Source: Chromobacterium paludis | GTDB taxonomy: Bacteria > Pseudomonadota > Gammaproteobacteria > Burkholderiales > Chromobacteriaceae | Direction of reading: 5' to 3' | Assembly (NCBI RefSeq): GCF_008275125.1 | Contig: NZ_CP043473.1 | Span: 1,860,001-1,924,000 of the forward strand | DNA: 64,000 nt | In this document: positions 7,734 to 16,233 of the stretch, piece by piece | Numbering within the stretch: the first letter of the stretch is position 1 | Layout: each line of letters opens with the position of its first letter | Position numbers and translations under genes: made by a program | Notes under the pieces: model-generated | Told to the model about the DNA's origin: nothing | What the model saw: only the letters and a program-made list of their open reading frames with translations | Database searches by the model: none

Positions 7734-9050
7734 ATGAACTTTTCCGATCTGGGCATCGCCCCGACCATCCTGCGCGCCCTGGAAGCTGCCGGCTACACCT
7801 CCCCGACCTCGGTTCAAGCCGAAGCCGTTCCGGCAGCCATCGCCGGCCGCGACCTGCTGGTATCCGCTCAAACCGGCAGCGGCAAGACCGCGGCCTTCCT
7901 GCTGCCCGCGCTGACCAAGCTGTCCGAGCGCTCCACCGGCAAGGGCCAGGGCCCGCGCGTGCTGGTGCTGACGCCGACCCGCGAGCTGGCGCAACAGGTT
8001 GAGAAGAACGCGCTGGAATACGGCAAGGATCTGCGCTGGATGAAGACCGCCTGCCTGGTGGGCGGCTCCTCCTTTGGCTACCAGATCCGCGCGCTGAGCC
8101 GCCCGATCGACCTGATCGTGGCCACTCCGGGCCGCCTGATGGACCACATGCGCTCTGGCCGCATCGACTTCTCCCGCCTGGAAATGCTGGTGCTGGACGA
8201 AGCCGACCGCATGCTGGACATGGGCTTCATCGAAGACATCGAAGCCATCGTCAAGGCCACTCCGGAATCGCGCCAGACCGTGCTGTTCTCCGCCACGCTG
8301 GACGGCATCGTCGGCCGCATGGCTGAAAAGATGACCCGCGATCCGCAGCGCATCGAGATCGCCCGCACCGAAACCTCCGGCGGTACCATCGAAGAACACC
8401 TGCTGTACGCGGACGACCTGAACCACAAGCACCGCCTGCTGGACTACATCCTGAAGGAATCCGGCTTCGACCAGTGCGTGATCTTCTCCGCCACCAAGGC
8501 TTACTCGGAAGAACTGGCCGACAAGCTGTCCGACCAGGGCTACTCCGCCGCCTGCCTGCACGGCGACATGCCGCAAAGCTGGCGCAACCGCACCCTGAAC
8601 GACTTGCGCCGCGGCCGCATCAAGGTGCTGGTGGCCACCGACGTGGCCGCCCGCGGCATCGACGTGCCGACCATCACCCACGTGGTGAACTTCGACCTGC
8701 CGAAGCAGGCTGAAGACTACGTGCACCGCATCGGCCGCACCGGCCGCGCCGGCCGCGACGGCACCGCCATCACCCTGGCGGAGTCCAAGGAATTCCACAA
8801 GGTGCGCCGCATCGAGCAGTACCTGAAGCGCCAGATCACCGAAGGCGTGATCGACGGCCTGGAACCGACCCGTCGCCCGCCCAAGGGCCCGCGCCGCAAC
8901 GGCAAGCCGGGCGGCTACGGCGATCGCCGCGGCAATGGCGGCAACCGCGGCGGCTACCAAGGCAACCGTCGCGAGGGCGGCTATCAAGGCCAACGCCGCG
9001 AAGGCGGCTACCAGGGCAACCGTGGCCCGCGCAGCAGCGCCCAGCAATAA
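7734..9050 (+). CDS. rhlE: DEAD-box ATP-dependent RNA helicase (RhlE-like)
   Basis: This 438-residue RNA helicase has all the core motifs in order: Q motif (PTSVQAEAVP), Walker A AQTGSGKT, PTRELAQQ, DEAD (VLDEADRMLDMGF), SAT, and in the second RecA domain HGDMPQSWR, ATDVAARGID and HRIGRTGRAGR. The C-terminus after residue 375 is a basic, Gly/Arg-rich tail with GGYQGNRREGGYQGQRREGG-type repeats, used in this family for RNA binding. Start 7734 has a GAAAGGA site. An in-frame upstream GTG at 7698 has none. RhlE is preferred over DeaD/SrmB from size and the RGG tail; the paralogue assignment is less sure. Confidence 0.93.
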   Translation: MNFSDLGIAPTILRALEAAGYTSPTSVQAEAVPAAIAGRDLLVSAQTGSGKTAAFLLPALTKLSERSTGKGQGPRVLVLTPTRELAQQVEKNALEYGKDLRWMKTACLVGGSSFGYQIRALSRPIDLIVATPGRLMDHMRSGRIDFSRLEMLVLDEADRMLDMGFIEDIEAIVKATPESRQTVLFSATLDGIVGRMAEKMTRDPQRIEIARTETSGGTIEEHLLYADDLNHKHRLLDYILKESGFDQCVIFSATKAYSEELADKLSDQGYSAACLHGDMPQSWRNRTLNDLRRGRIKVLVATDVAARGIDVPTITHVVNFDLPKQAEDYVHRIGRTGRAGRDGTAITLAESKEFHKVRRIEQYLKRQITEGVIDGLEPTRRPPKGPRRNGKPGGYGDRRGNGGNRGGYQGNRREGGYQGQRREGGYQGNRGPRSSAQQ

Positions 9051-9063
9051 GCCAGCCTAACCA

Positions 9064-9092
9064 AAACGCCACCGTCTCCCGGTGGCGTTTTT
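9064..9092. terminator. Bidirectional Rho-independent terminator
   Basis: An 11-bp perfect stem, AAACGCCACCG (9064-9074) with CGGTGGCGTTT (9080-9090), a 5-nt loop, a 3' T-run and a 5' A-run. It lies between the convergent helicase and GH9 genes, so it can stop transcription from both sides. Confidence 0.9.
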
Positions 9093-9108
9093 CATTGCCG
9101 CATCCGCT

Positions 9109-10776
9109 TCAGGCCTGCCGCTGCGCCAAGGCCAAAAACAGCCAGGCGCCATGCGGCAGCCACTGCTCGCTCCAGCGCCAGGACTGGCTGATGTCGGTCT
9201 GGCTGGGCAGGAAGAAAGCCACGCCGTCTTCGCGCCCCGGCTCGGCGGTGATGCCGTTGCACACGCCGCCCGGCGCGTTGAAAAAGCCCGGCTCGTACTG
9301 CGGATTATTGCGGCCATGGCCCTGCCACATGCACATATCGAACGGATTGCATCCCAGCACCCAGTCCACCGCCGCCTGGGCGTACGCGCCCAATGCCGCC
9401 GCATGCCCCGGCCAACGCCGCGCCGCCTGCCAGGCCGCCGCCGCCAGCGAGGCCAGGCGGGCATTCTCCCCCTGCCACCAATAGCCGCTGGCGTTGCGCT
9501 GCGGCATGAAGAAGCGCGCCGCACCCTCCTCGCCCGGCCTTTGCACCCACTGCCTGGGGTAAGCGAAAGGGTTGCCCGGCTCCATGCTGCGCTCCAGTTC
9601 GCCCAACAAGCCGTACAGGCATCCCTGCTCCACCGCATCGGCATAAGGGCCTTGCGGCAAGACTTCGAGATAGCGCGCCAGCGCCTGATAAGGCAAGCCG
9701 GCATCGGAAGCGTGGCAATAGCTCTGGCTGCGCGCGTCATCCAGCCAGAACCAGCCGGCATCGTGCTGCCTATCCAGCAGGCAGGCCGCGCGCTCGGCCG
9801 CCGCATCGGCGTAATCCGCCTCCCCGCTGGCGGCGTAAAGCTCGCACGCCGCCAGCAAGGCGCAGTAATCGTCGATCAAGTTTTCCTCGCCATCGGCCAG
9901 ATAGGACAGGCCATGCTCCTGTAGATGGGCGAAGCCGCGCCGCGCCGCGTCCAGATAGCGCTCGCGCGCCGATTCGCCCGCGCGCGGCAGCCTCGAAGCG
10001 GCCGCCAGCGCCGCGATGGCCATGCCGCCGCCCTGGCGCCAGCCGGCCTGATACGCGGCCGAGCGCAAGCCTTGCTGCGTGGCGTAAGCGCACAGGCTGC
10101 GCCGGCGCTCATCCTTGCTCCAGCCATCAAACAGCGTTTGATAGAAGAATCCCGACTCATGCTGCATGCGCGCCAGAAAGTCCGCGCCATGCAGGGCCTC
10201 GTCCACGATGCGCTCATCAAACCACTTGCCGTGGCTGGGCAGGATATCGCGCGCGCGGATCAGGCTCCACGCCAGCAAGGGCGCTTGCTGGGGGTTCAGA
10301 TGATTGGCGTAAGACAGGTGGGTCAGATACTTGGAGCAGTCGCCGGAGGCGTCGTACCACCCGCCATGCACATCGCGCCGCTCATCGCCGCCCTCCTCGG
10401 GCGCGGCCCGATCCGCGGCGTCGAACACGCCGCTGCAGCGCTGCGACTTGAAATAGAACAACAGGTCCGACAACAAGGCCGGTCCGTACAAGCCGTCGAC
10501 CACGGCAAACGGCGCGGACACCACCGGCGGCATGCTGCCCTCCAGCCACAGCTGGTAGCGCCCCGCCTGTTTCACCTCCCCGATGTCCACCGACCAGTAA
10601 TGCGCCGCTCCCCAGCCCTCCGCATGGCCCAGCGCGCGCAGCGGGCTGCGCAGCGCCACGCGGCCTCGCTCATCCAGCACCGCCACCGCATCCACCCTTG
10701 CCCCAGCCTCGCCCTGCAGCAAGGCCCGCTTTTCCGCGCCGGCCTCGAAGCCAAGATGATTGAACAGGAACCGCAT
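9109..10776 (-). CDS. Glycoside hydrolase family 9, probable exo-glucosaminidase
   Basis: This 555-residue cytoplasmic enzyme has no signal peptide. It has an N-terminal Ig-like CelD_N region (about 1-90) and a GH9 (alpha/alpha)6 domain (about 105-550). Family motifs are GGWYDASGDCSKYLTH, the DAGD-type aspartate motif with one extra residue, LGCNPFDMCMWQGHG and the C-terminal NGITAEPGREDGVAFF. Classical GH9 members are cellulases. A GH9 branch in Vibrio chitin loci instead cleaves glucosamine oligomers. The context here (ROK regulator, amino-sugar kinase, sugar ABC importer) supports the latter. The substrate is inferred. A GGAGGGG site precedes the start. Confidence 0.82.
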   Translation of the reverse strand: MRFLFNHLGFEAGAEKRALLQGEAGARVDAVAVLDERGRVALRSPLRALGHAEGWGAAHYWSVDIGEVKQAGRYQLWLEGSMPPVVSAPFAVVDGLYGPALLSDLLFYFKSQRCSGVFDAADRAAPEEGGDERRDVHGGWYDASGDCSKYLTHLSYANHLNPQQAPLLAWSLIRARDILPSHGKWFDERIVDEALHGADFLARMQHESGFFYQTLFDGWSKDERRRSLCAYATQQGLRSAAYQAGWRQGGGMAIAALAAASRLPRAGESARERYLDAARRGFAHLQEHGLSYLADGEENLIDDYCALLAACELYAASGEADYADAAAERAACLLDRQHDAGWFWLDDARSQSYCHASDAGLPYQALARYLEVLPQGPYADAVEQGCLYGLLGELERSMEPGNPFAYPRQWVQRPGEEGAARFFMPQRNASGYWWQGENARLASLAAAAWQAARRWPGHAAALGAYAQAAVDWVLGCNPFDMCMWQGHGRNNPQYEPGFFNAPGGVCNGITAEPGREDGVAFFLPSQTDISQSWRWSEQWLPHGAWLFLALAQRQA

Positions 10777-10821
10777 GTCCGCCCCCTCCAGTTCGTGATG
10801 GTCCGCCAGCCTGCGCCAGGC

Positions 10822-12033
10822 TCAGCCGCGGCTGTTTTTCAGCAATACCTCGTACTGCGGATTGAATTCGTCGAAGATGGGCAGCGCCGCGGCCCCCAGC
10901 GCCACCACGTCGCGGCCGGCGCTGCCCAAGCGCAGACGCTCGCCGGCGCGGTGGCGGATGGACACCGGCAGCGGATGCAGCCGCTCCACCAGCGCGTTCA
11001 GCCATTGCGGCGGCAGCAAGCCGCCTATCACCACCGCCTCGATGTCCAGAGTGGATTCCAGCATGCTCACCGCCTGGCGCAAGGGACCGGTCGCGCTATC
11101 CAGCCAGCGTTCGCCGGCCGACGCTATCGGCAAGCCGGCCAGGAATTCCGGGGTGGCCTGCTTGCCATCCGCCACGCCCAAGGCCTCATACAAGGCGCGC
11201 AAGGAAACGTAACGCTCCAGACAGCCCTGGTTGCCGCACTCGCATGGCCGCCCGCCCGGCGTGACTATCATATGCCCCACCTCGCCGGCATTGCCCCGGC
11301 CGCCGGTATACAACCGGCCATCCAAGAACAAGCCGGCGCCCAGGCCGGTGCCGACGAACAGGTAAACGAAATGGCGCAACTGGCTGGCCATGCCGTACAG
11401 GCGCTCACCTATGGCCGCGGCAGTGGCGTCTTTTTGCAGCAGCACCGGCAAGCCCAGCTCCCGGCTCAAGCGCGCCGCATCCACCTCCTCCCATCCCGGC
11501 AGCGTGGTCGGCCCCACCGAAGTCATGCCCTCCACGCCAAACGGACCCGGCATCACGAACCCCATGCCCAGCAAGCGCGACCAATCCAGGCCGCACTCGC
11601 GCCGCAGGCTGTCGCGCAACTCGGCGATCAACGGCAGCGCCAGGGCGGGCTCGGGCTGCCGCACCTCACGCTCGGCCCGCGCCCGCACGCGGCCGGACAA
11701 GTCGGACAGCACCATGATCACGCGCTGGTGATCCAGGTGCACGCCCATGGAGTAAGCGCCGTCCGGGTTGATGCTCAAGGGCACGGCCGGCTGGCCGCGC
11801 GCACCTTCGCGCAAGGGCTGGCCCGCCAGCAGCATGCCGGCCTCCAGCAACTCCGCCGTGATATTGGACACGGTCTGCGGCGTCAGCGCGGTCAGGCGGG
11901 CCAGGTCGGCCCGGGTCAGCTGCTGGTTGAGGCGTATGGTTTCCAGCACAGCGCGCCGATTATGGGAGCGGGCATGTTCAAGATTGGTGCCGGTCACCAT
12001 CAAGGAGGCCGGCCGGGAAGCGGTCGATTTCAT
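10822..12033 (-). CDS. ROK-family transcriptional repressor
   Basis: About 403 residues. The N-terminal winged helix-turn-helix (about 15-75, LTRADLARLTALTPQTVSNI) is followed by a ROK sugar-kinase-like domain. That domain includes the zinc motif GRPCECGNQGCLERY and GTGLGAGLFLDG. NagC/Mlc/XylR-type ROK regulators bind sugar or sugar phosphate and release DNA. It is upstream of and co-directional with the GH9 gene (45-bp gap) and divergent from the kinase-transporter genes, so it probably regulates both arms. The start is uncertain: ATG 12033 is chosen from family N-termini (TGTNLEHARSHNRR follows); the frame is open to 12090. Confidence 0.88.
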   Translation of the reverse strand: MKSTASRPASLMVTGTNLEHARSHNRRAVLETIRLNQQLTRADLARLTALTPQTVSNITAELLEAGMLLAGQPLREGARGQPAVPLSINPDGAYSMGVHLDHQRVIMVLSDLSGRVRARAEREVRQPEPALALPLIAELRDSLRRECGLDWSRLLGMGFVMPGPFGVEGMTSVGPTTLPGWEEVDAARLSRELGLPVLLQKDATAAAIGERLYGMASQLRHFVYLFVGTGLGAGLFLDGRLYTGGRGNAGEVGHMIVTPGGRPCECGNQGCLERYVSLRALYEALGVADGKQATPEFLAGLPIASAGERWLDSATGPLRQAVSMLESTLDIEAVVIGGLLPPQWLNALVERLHPLPVSIRHRAGERLRLGSAGRDVVALGAAALPIFDEFNPQYEVLLKNSRG

Positions 12034-12104
12034 GGCCGCCAGTATCGCAAGCGCCCAACCCCGCCGACAAGCACTTGTCATGCCTCGCACTTAAATAAAT
12101 CAAG

Positions 12105-12133
12105 TTGACGAAATAAAATCGACGTGCTTTACT
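12105..12133 (+). promoter_or_regulatory. Candidate promoter of the kinase/ABC operon
   Basis: TTGACG (12105-12110), 17 bp, TTTACT (12128-12133) in the divergent intergenic region. Two AAATAAA-containing direct repeats (about 12093 and 12111) flank the -35 box and could be part of a ROK operator. The operator assignment is tentative. Confidence 0.4.
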
Positions 12134-12172
12134 GGCCGAAATCCAATTGTCATCATAAGATGGGCGCAAAAC

Positions 12173-13039
12173 ATGCACGCTTCGACACCGTTTCAGATAG
12201 GCGTGGACGGCGGCGGCACCGGCACCCGGCTACGCATCGCCGACCCCGCCGGCCAGATGCTCGCCCAGGCGGAAGGCCCCGGTTCAGCCTTGTCCCAGGG
12301 CATAGAGGCCGCCTGGTGCACCATACTCGGCCTGTTGGAGCAAGCCTTTGACCAAGCCGGACTGGGCTACCCGCCGCGCAGCGACTGCGCCGTCGGCCTG
12401 GGTCTGTCCGGCGTGCACAACCAGCAGTGGGCGCAGCGTTTCCGGGAACTGGCGCCTGGTTTCGCCCGGCTGGAACTGGCCACCGACGGCTACACCACCT
12501 TGCTGGGCGCGCATGGCGGCCAACCCGGCGTAATCGTCGCCTTAGGCACCGGCAGCATAGGCGAGGCGCTGTACCCCGATGGCAGCCACCGCGAAGTGGG
12601 CGGCTGGGGCTACCCCAGCGGCGACGAAGCCAGCGGCGCCTGGCTGGGCCAACGCGCCGCGCAACTGACGCAGATGGCGCTGGACGGCCGCAGTACGCAC
12701 AGCGCCCTGACCCGGGCCGTACTGGCGCAAGTCGGCGGCGATTGGCAAGCGATGATGCGCTGGAACGGCAAGGCCAGCCCGGCGCACTTCGCCCAGCTGG
12801 CGCCGCTGGTGATCGCCGCCGCGCGCATCGACCCGGAAGCGGACGCCTTGCTGCGCCAGGCCGGCGAAGACGCCTGGGCCATCGCCCGCGCGCTGGACCC
12901 GACAGGCGAATTGCCGGTGGCGCTGTGCGGTGGGCTGGGCCAGGCCCTGCGCGACTGGCTGCCGCCCGGCTTCCGCCAGAAACTGGTGGCCGCCAAGGGA
13001 GATTCCGTTTCAGGCGCGCTACTCTTGCTGCGCCGCTGA
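12173..13039 (+). CDS. BadF/BadG-family amino-sugar kinase (glucosamine/GlcNAc kinase)
   Basis: This 288-residue kinase has the ASKHA fold. The phosphate-1 motif GVDGGGTGTRLRI is at the N-terminus, the phosphate-2/hinge motif is VIVALGTGSIGE, and GGWGYPSGDEASGAWLG is typical of N-acetylglucosamine and glucosamine kinases such as Vibrio GspK. It probably phosphorylates glucosamine or GlcNAc released in the cytoplasm by the GH9 enzyme. The next gene starts 21 bp downstream. The ribosome site is weak (GGGCG). Confidence 0.85.
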   Translation: MHASTPFQIGVDGGGTGTRLRIADPAGQMLAQAEGPGSALSQGIEAAWCTILGLLEQAFDQAGLGYPPRSDCAVGLGLSGVHNQQWAQRFRELAPGFARLELATDGYTTLLGAHGGQPGVIVALGTGSIGEALYPDGSHREVGGWGYPSGDEASGAWLGQRAAQLTQMALDGRSTHSALTRAVLAQVGGDWQAMMRWNGKASPAHFAQLAPLVIAAARIDPEADALLRQAGEDAWAIARALDPTGELPVALCGGLGQALRDWLPPGFRQKLVAAKGDSVSGALLLLRR

Positions 13040-13059
13040 CAATAACAGAGGAGATGGTG

Positions 13060-14319
13060 ATGAAAGCAGCACGTCTGACATTGGCAGGGCTGTCCCTGCT
13101 TGCCTGCGGCCTGGCGGCCTCGGCGCACGCGGAAAAAATCAAGCTGGAGTTCTGGACCGATTCGCTTCAACCCACCTTCAACGGCTATTTCGCCAACGTC
13201 AAGAAAACCTACGAGGCGCAACATCCCAATGTGGAAGTCCAGTGGGTGGACGTGTTCAACGACAGCTTCGAAACCAAGCTCAACGCCGCCATCGCCGCCG
13301 GCAAACCGCCCGCCCTCGTCAATCACGACGTGCCGCGCCTGTTCAAATACGCCCAAAAGGGCACGCTGATCCCGCTGAATGCCGCCCTGGGCGCGGACAA
13401 GGCCGCTTACCTGCCCAACGCGCTGGCGGACCTGAGCTTTGGCGGCAAGCTGTACGGCCTGCCCTGGTACAACAACATCAATGTGCTGGTGATCAACGGC
13501 GAGCTGTTCAAGAAGGCCGGGCTCGATCCGAAGCACCCCGTCGCCAGCCTGGAAGACGAGCTGCGCCTGGCCAAGATCATCAAGGCCAAGACCGGCGTGC
13601 CTGGCCTGCTGCCGCAACTGGGCCAGATAGACGGCATCATGCTGGGCCAAGGCCTGCCCCTGATCCAGAACGGCAAGGCCGTGTTCAACAGTCCCAAGCA
13701 TGTCGCGTTGATCCGCCAATTAGCCGACGCCTACCGGGCCGGCGCGCTGGCCAAGGACAACCTGTTTGCCGATGACAACTACCAGGCCAGCATCAAACTG
13801 TATAACAGCGGCCGCCTGGCCATGATGGAAACCGCGCCCACCGCCGCGCGGCGTACCCAAAGCGATGCCCGCTCCATCTACGCCACGACCGTGGTGCAGC
13901 CTGCGCCGCTTGGCCCCACCAAGATCGCCCAGGGCGGCTATCTGTTCAGCTGGGCGGTTTCCAAGGGCTTGCCTGCCGCCACCGAGCAGGAAGCGATCAA
14001 GTTTGCCCGCTTCCTCACCAACGACAACCAGCAACTGGCTTTCTCCAAGGTGACCGGCGCCACCTTCCCGTCCACGCAAAAAGCGCTGACTGACAGTTAC
14101 TTCGTCAAGACCGCCGCCGGCGGCGCCATCGAGGACTCCCGCATCCAGGGCGCCAAGGTGGCGCACAACATCCGCACCCTGGTGCTGACCGGCGTGCCCA
14201 ATGTGGCGGACCTGAAGAAAAACCTGGTGGACAATGTGGAAGCCGCGGTGACCGGCAAGAAAGACGCCCAGAAAGCGTTGGACGACGCCGCAGCCTTCTG
14301 GAACAGACAACTTAAGTAA
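13060..14319 (+). CDS. Sugar ABC transporter, periplasmic binding protein
   Basis: A 419-residue extracellular solute-binding protein of the family-1 (CUT1, MalE-like) type. The signal peptide is MKAARLTLAGLSLLACGLAA with cleavage after SAHA, then EKIKLEFWTDS. Further motifs are AAGKPPALVNHDVPR, YGLPWYNNINVLVING and a C-terminal EAAVTGKKDAQKALDDAA helix. Three starts are clustered at 13054, 13057 and 13060; the last has the best spacing to AGAGGAG. The ligand is likely a chito- or glucosamine oligosaccharide, from context only. Confidence 0.9.
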   Translation: MKAARLTLAGLSLLACGLAASAHAEKIKLEFWTDSLQPTFNGYFANVKKTYEAQHPNVEVQWVDVFNDSFETKLNAAIAAGKPPALVNHDVPRLFKYAQKGTLIPLNAALGADKAAYLPNALADLSFGGKLYGLPWYNNINVLVINGELFKKAGLDPKHPVASLEDELRLAKIIKAKTGVPGLLPQLGQIDGIMLGQGLPLIQNGKAVFNSPKHVALIRQLADAYRAGALAKDNLFADDNYQASIKLYNSGRLAMMETAPTAARRTQSDARSIYATTVVQPAPLGPTKIAQGGYLFSWAVSKGLPAATEQEAIKFARFLTNDNQQLAFSKVTGATFPSTQKALTDSYFVKTAAGGAIEDSRIQGAKVAHNIRTLVLTGVPNVADLKKNLVDNVEAAVTGKKDAQKALDDAAAFWNRQLK

Positions 14320-14344
14320 GACGCAGCGACCGTCTCCTCTCCTT

Positions 14345-14377
14345 GCCCCTTCTTGCCGCATGAAGGGGCCTTTTTTT
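14345..14377 (+). terminator. Intra-operon terminator/attenuator
   Basis: Perfect 8-bp stem GCCCCTTC (14345-14352) with GAAGGGGC (14362-14369), followed by seven T. It lies between the binding-protein and permease genes. Such terminators usually give more binding protein than permease from one transcript. Confidence 0.85.
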
Positions 14378-14397
14378 CGGCTTTCCGGACCCGCACG

Positions 14398-15264
14398 ATG
14401 AAGACCTCGTCCCGCAACGCCTGGCTGTTCCTGTCCCCCGCCCTGCTGCTGATGGGCGTATTCACCTTCTGGCCCCTGCTGTTCGGCAGCTACGTTGCCT
14501 TCACCCGCTACGACCTGATCTCGCCGCCACAATGGGCGGGCCTGGACAATTTCCGCTATCTGTTGGACGACCCGGTATTCTGGCAGGCCATGGCCAACTC
14601 CTTGCGCTACCTGCTGGTGGTGCCGCTGATCCAGCTATCCGGCATCGCCTTGGCGGTGCTGGTCAACCAGGCCCTGCCCGGCATCAAGCTGTTCCGCGCC
14701 GCGCTCTATCTGCCGGTGATCACCACCGTTTCCGTGGTGGGCATCATGTGGAACTGGATGTACGCCGACTACGGCGTGCTCAACGGCGCGCTGCACTGGC
14801 TGGGCTGGCTGGCGCCGGAGCACGACATCGGTTTTCTCAGCGACGAAGACCTGGCCTTGTATTCCGTGATGTTCGTCACGTATTGGCGGGGCATAGGTTA
14901 TTACATGGTGCTCTACCTGGCCGGACTGCAGGCCATCCCGGCAGAAATGCAGGAGGCTGCGCGGCTGGACGGCGCCAATGGCTGGCAGCGCTTCTGGCGC
15001 ATCACGCTGCCCATGCTCAAGCCCACCCTCTTGTTCTGCAGCCTGATGTCCACCCTGGATGCGCTGAAAGCCTTCGAGGAGGTGCTGGTGATGACGCGCG
15101 GCGCGCCGCTGAACGCCACCTACACCGTGCTGTACTACGCCTTCCACCAAGGCTTCAACCAGCTGGATTTCGGCCGCGGCAGCGCCGCCGGACTGGTGTT
15201 GACCGCCGTCTGCCTATTGCTGGCCTGGCTGAACTTCCGGCTGCTCCGCGCCGACCACCGCTGA
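14398..15264 (+). CDS. Sugar ABC transporter permease (MalF type)
   Basis: A 288-residue CUT1 permease with six predicted helices. The ATPase-docking EAA loop is EMQEAARLDGANGWQRFWRI near residue 190. It starts MKTSSRNAWLFLSPALLLMG; the short N-terminus is usual for this type. It pairs with the next gene (10-bp gap). No ATP-binding subunit is encoded in the locus. Confidence 0.92.
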   Translation: MKTSSRNAWLFLSPALLLMGVFTFWPLLFGSYVAFTRYDLISPPQWAGLDNFRYLLDDPVFWQAMANSLRYLLVVPLIQLSGIALAVLVNQALPGIKLFRAALYLPVITTVSVVGIMWNWMYADYGVLNGALHWLGWLAPEHDIGFLSDEDLALYSVMFVTYWRGIGYYMVLYLAGLQAIPAEMQEAARLDGANGWQRFWRITLPMLKPTLLFCSLMSTLDALKAFEEVLVMTRGAPLNATYTVLYYAFHQGFNQLDFGRGSAAGLVLTAVCLLLAWLNFRLLRADHR

Positions 15265-15274
15265 GGAGGATAAA

Positions 15275-16120
15275 ATGACCACGCTCGCCCTGCCCCGCCG
15301 CGCCCCGCGCCGGCTGTTGCGCCGGCTGCCCCACTTCCTGCTGTTGCTGGCGCTGTCGCTCGCCTGCTGCTACCCCTTCATCTGGACGCTGGGCATCGCC
15401 GTCGGCAACGGCGACCAGGTATTCGACTTCCCGCCGCCGCTGTGGCCGCAAGACGCCGGCTGGCGGCATTTCGCTGCCGTCTGGGACGCCATCCCGCTGG
15501 GCCGCTTCTTCTGGAATTCGCTGTGGATTTCCGGCCTGACCACCGTGGGCACGCTGGCGGTGTCGGCGCTGGCGGCGTTCCCGCTGGCCAAGCTGCGCTT
15601 CCGCGGCCGCCAGCTGGTGTTCTACGCCATCCTCGCCACCCTGCTCCTGCCCAGCGAGATCAACTTCATCAGCAACTACGTCACCATCGCTCGCCTGGGA
15701 TTGGACGACACCCGCCTGGGCGTGGTGCTGCCCTCGCTGGCCGGCGCTTTCGGCATCTACCTGATGAAGCACGCCTTCGAGGAAATCCCGGACGAAATCA
15801 TAGACGCCGCACGCATGGACGGCGCCAACGACTGGCAGGTATTCAGCCGCATCTGCCTGCCGCTGTCCCTGCCCTATCTCGCCACGCTGGGCATCTTCAC
15901 CCTGGTCTGGTCCTGGAATGTCTACGTCTGGCCCAGCGTGGTGCTGAAAACGCCGGACCTCTATCCGCTGTCGGTGGGCGTGCTGTATTTGAAAGGCGCT
16001 TTCGCCACGTCCACCCGCTTGGTCGCGGCCGGCGCGGTGCTGACCATCCTGCCGGTGCTGGCGGTTTTCGTTTTCAGCCAGCGCTACTTCATGCGCGGCA
16101 TGGATGGAGCGGTGAAGTAG
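15275..16120 (+). CDS. Sugar ABC transporter permease (MalG type)
   Basis: A 281-residue CUT1 permease. The EAA loop is DEIIDAARMDGANDWQVFSR (about residue 170) and the C-terminus RYFMRGMDGAVK is typical of MalG-like subunits. The start follows GAGGAGG. It closes the importer operon. The missing ATPase is presumably supplied by a shared MsiK-like subunit elsewhere. Confidence 0.92.
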   Translation: MTTLALPRRAPRRLLRRLPHFLLLLALSLACCYPFIWTLGIAVGNGDQVFDFPPPLWPQDAGWRHFAAVWDAIPLGRFFWNSLWISGLTTVGTLAVSALAAFPLAKLRFRGRQLVFYAILATLLLPSEINFISNYVTIARLGLDDTRLGVVLPSLAGAFGIYLMKHAFEEIPDEIIDAARMDGANDWQVFSRICLPLSLPYLATLGIFTLVWSWNVYVWPSVVLKTPDLYPLSVGVLYLKGAFATSTRLVAAGAVLTILPVLAVFVFSQRYFMRGMDGAVK

Positions 16121-16233
16121 CCGGCCGGCGCGGCCGCGCTGGAGAACCCCGCGGCCTCGACCTAACATGGTGGGAAGCGCCGCATTCCCCATTGTCCTCT
16201 CGGCCAAGGCCCGCGGCGCAGAGGAGAACCGCG

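Noticed and set aside
7485..9047. 520-codon minus-strand frame opposite the helicase
   Set aside because: Composition-driven mirror of a strongly codon-biased gene; Ala/Gly/Val-rich with no motifs.
9925..12108. 727-codon plus-strand frame opposite GH9 and ROK genes
   Set aside because: Antisense artefact covering two real genes and their gap; no ribosome site or domain.
12427..13059. N-terminal extension of the sugar-binding protein frame across the kinase gene
   Set aside because: The extension is an out-of-frame reading of the kinase; the signal peptide beginning at 13060 fixes the start.
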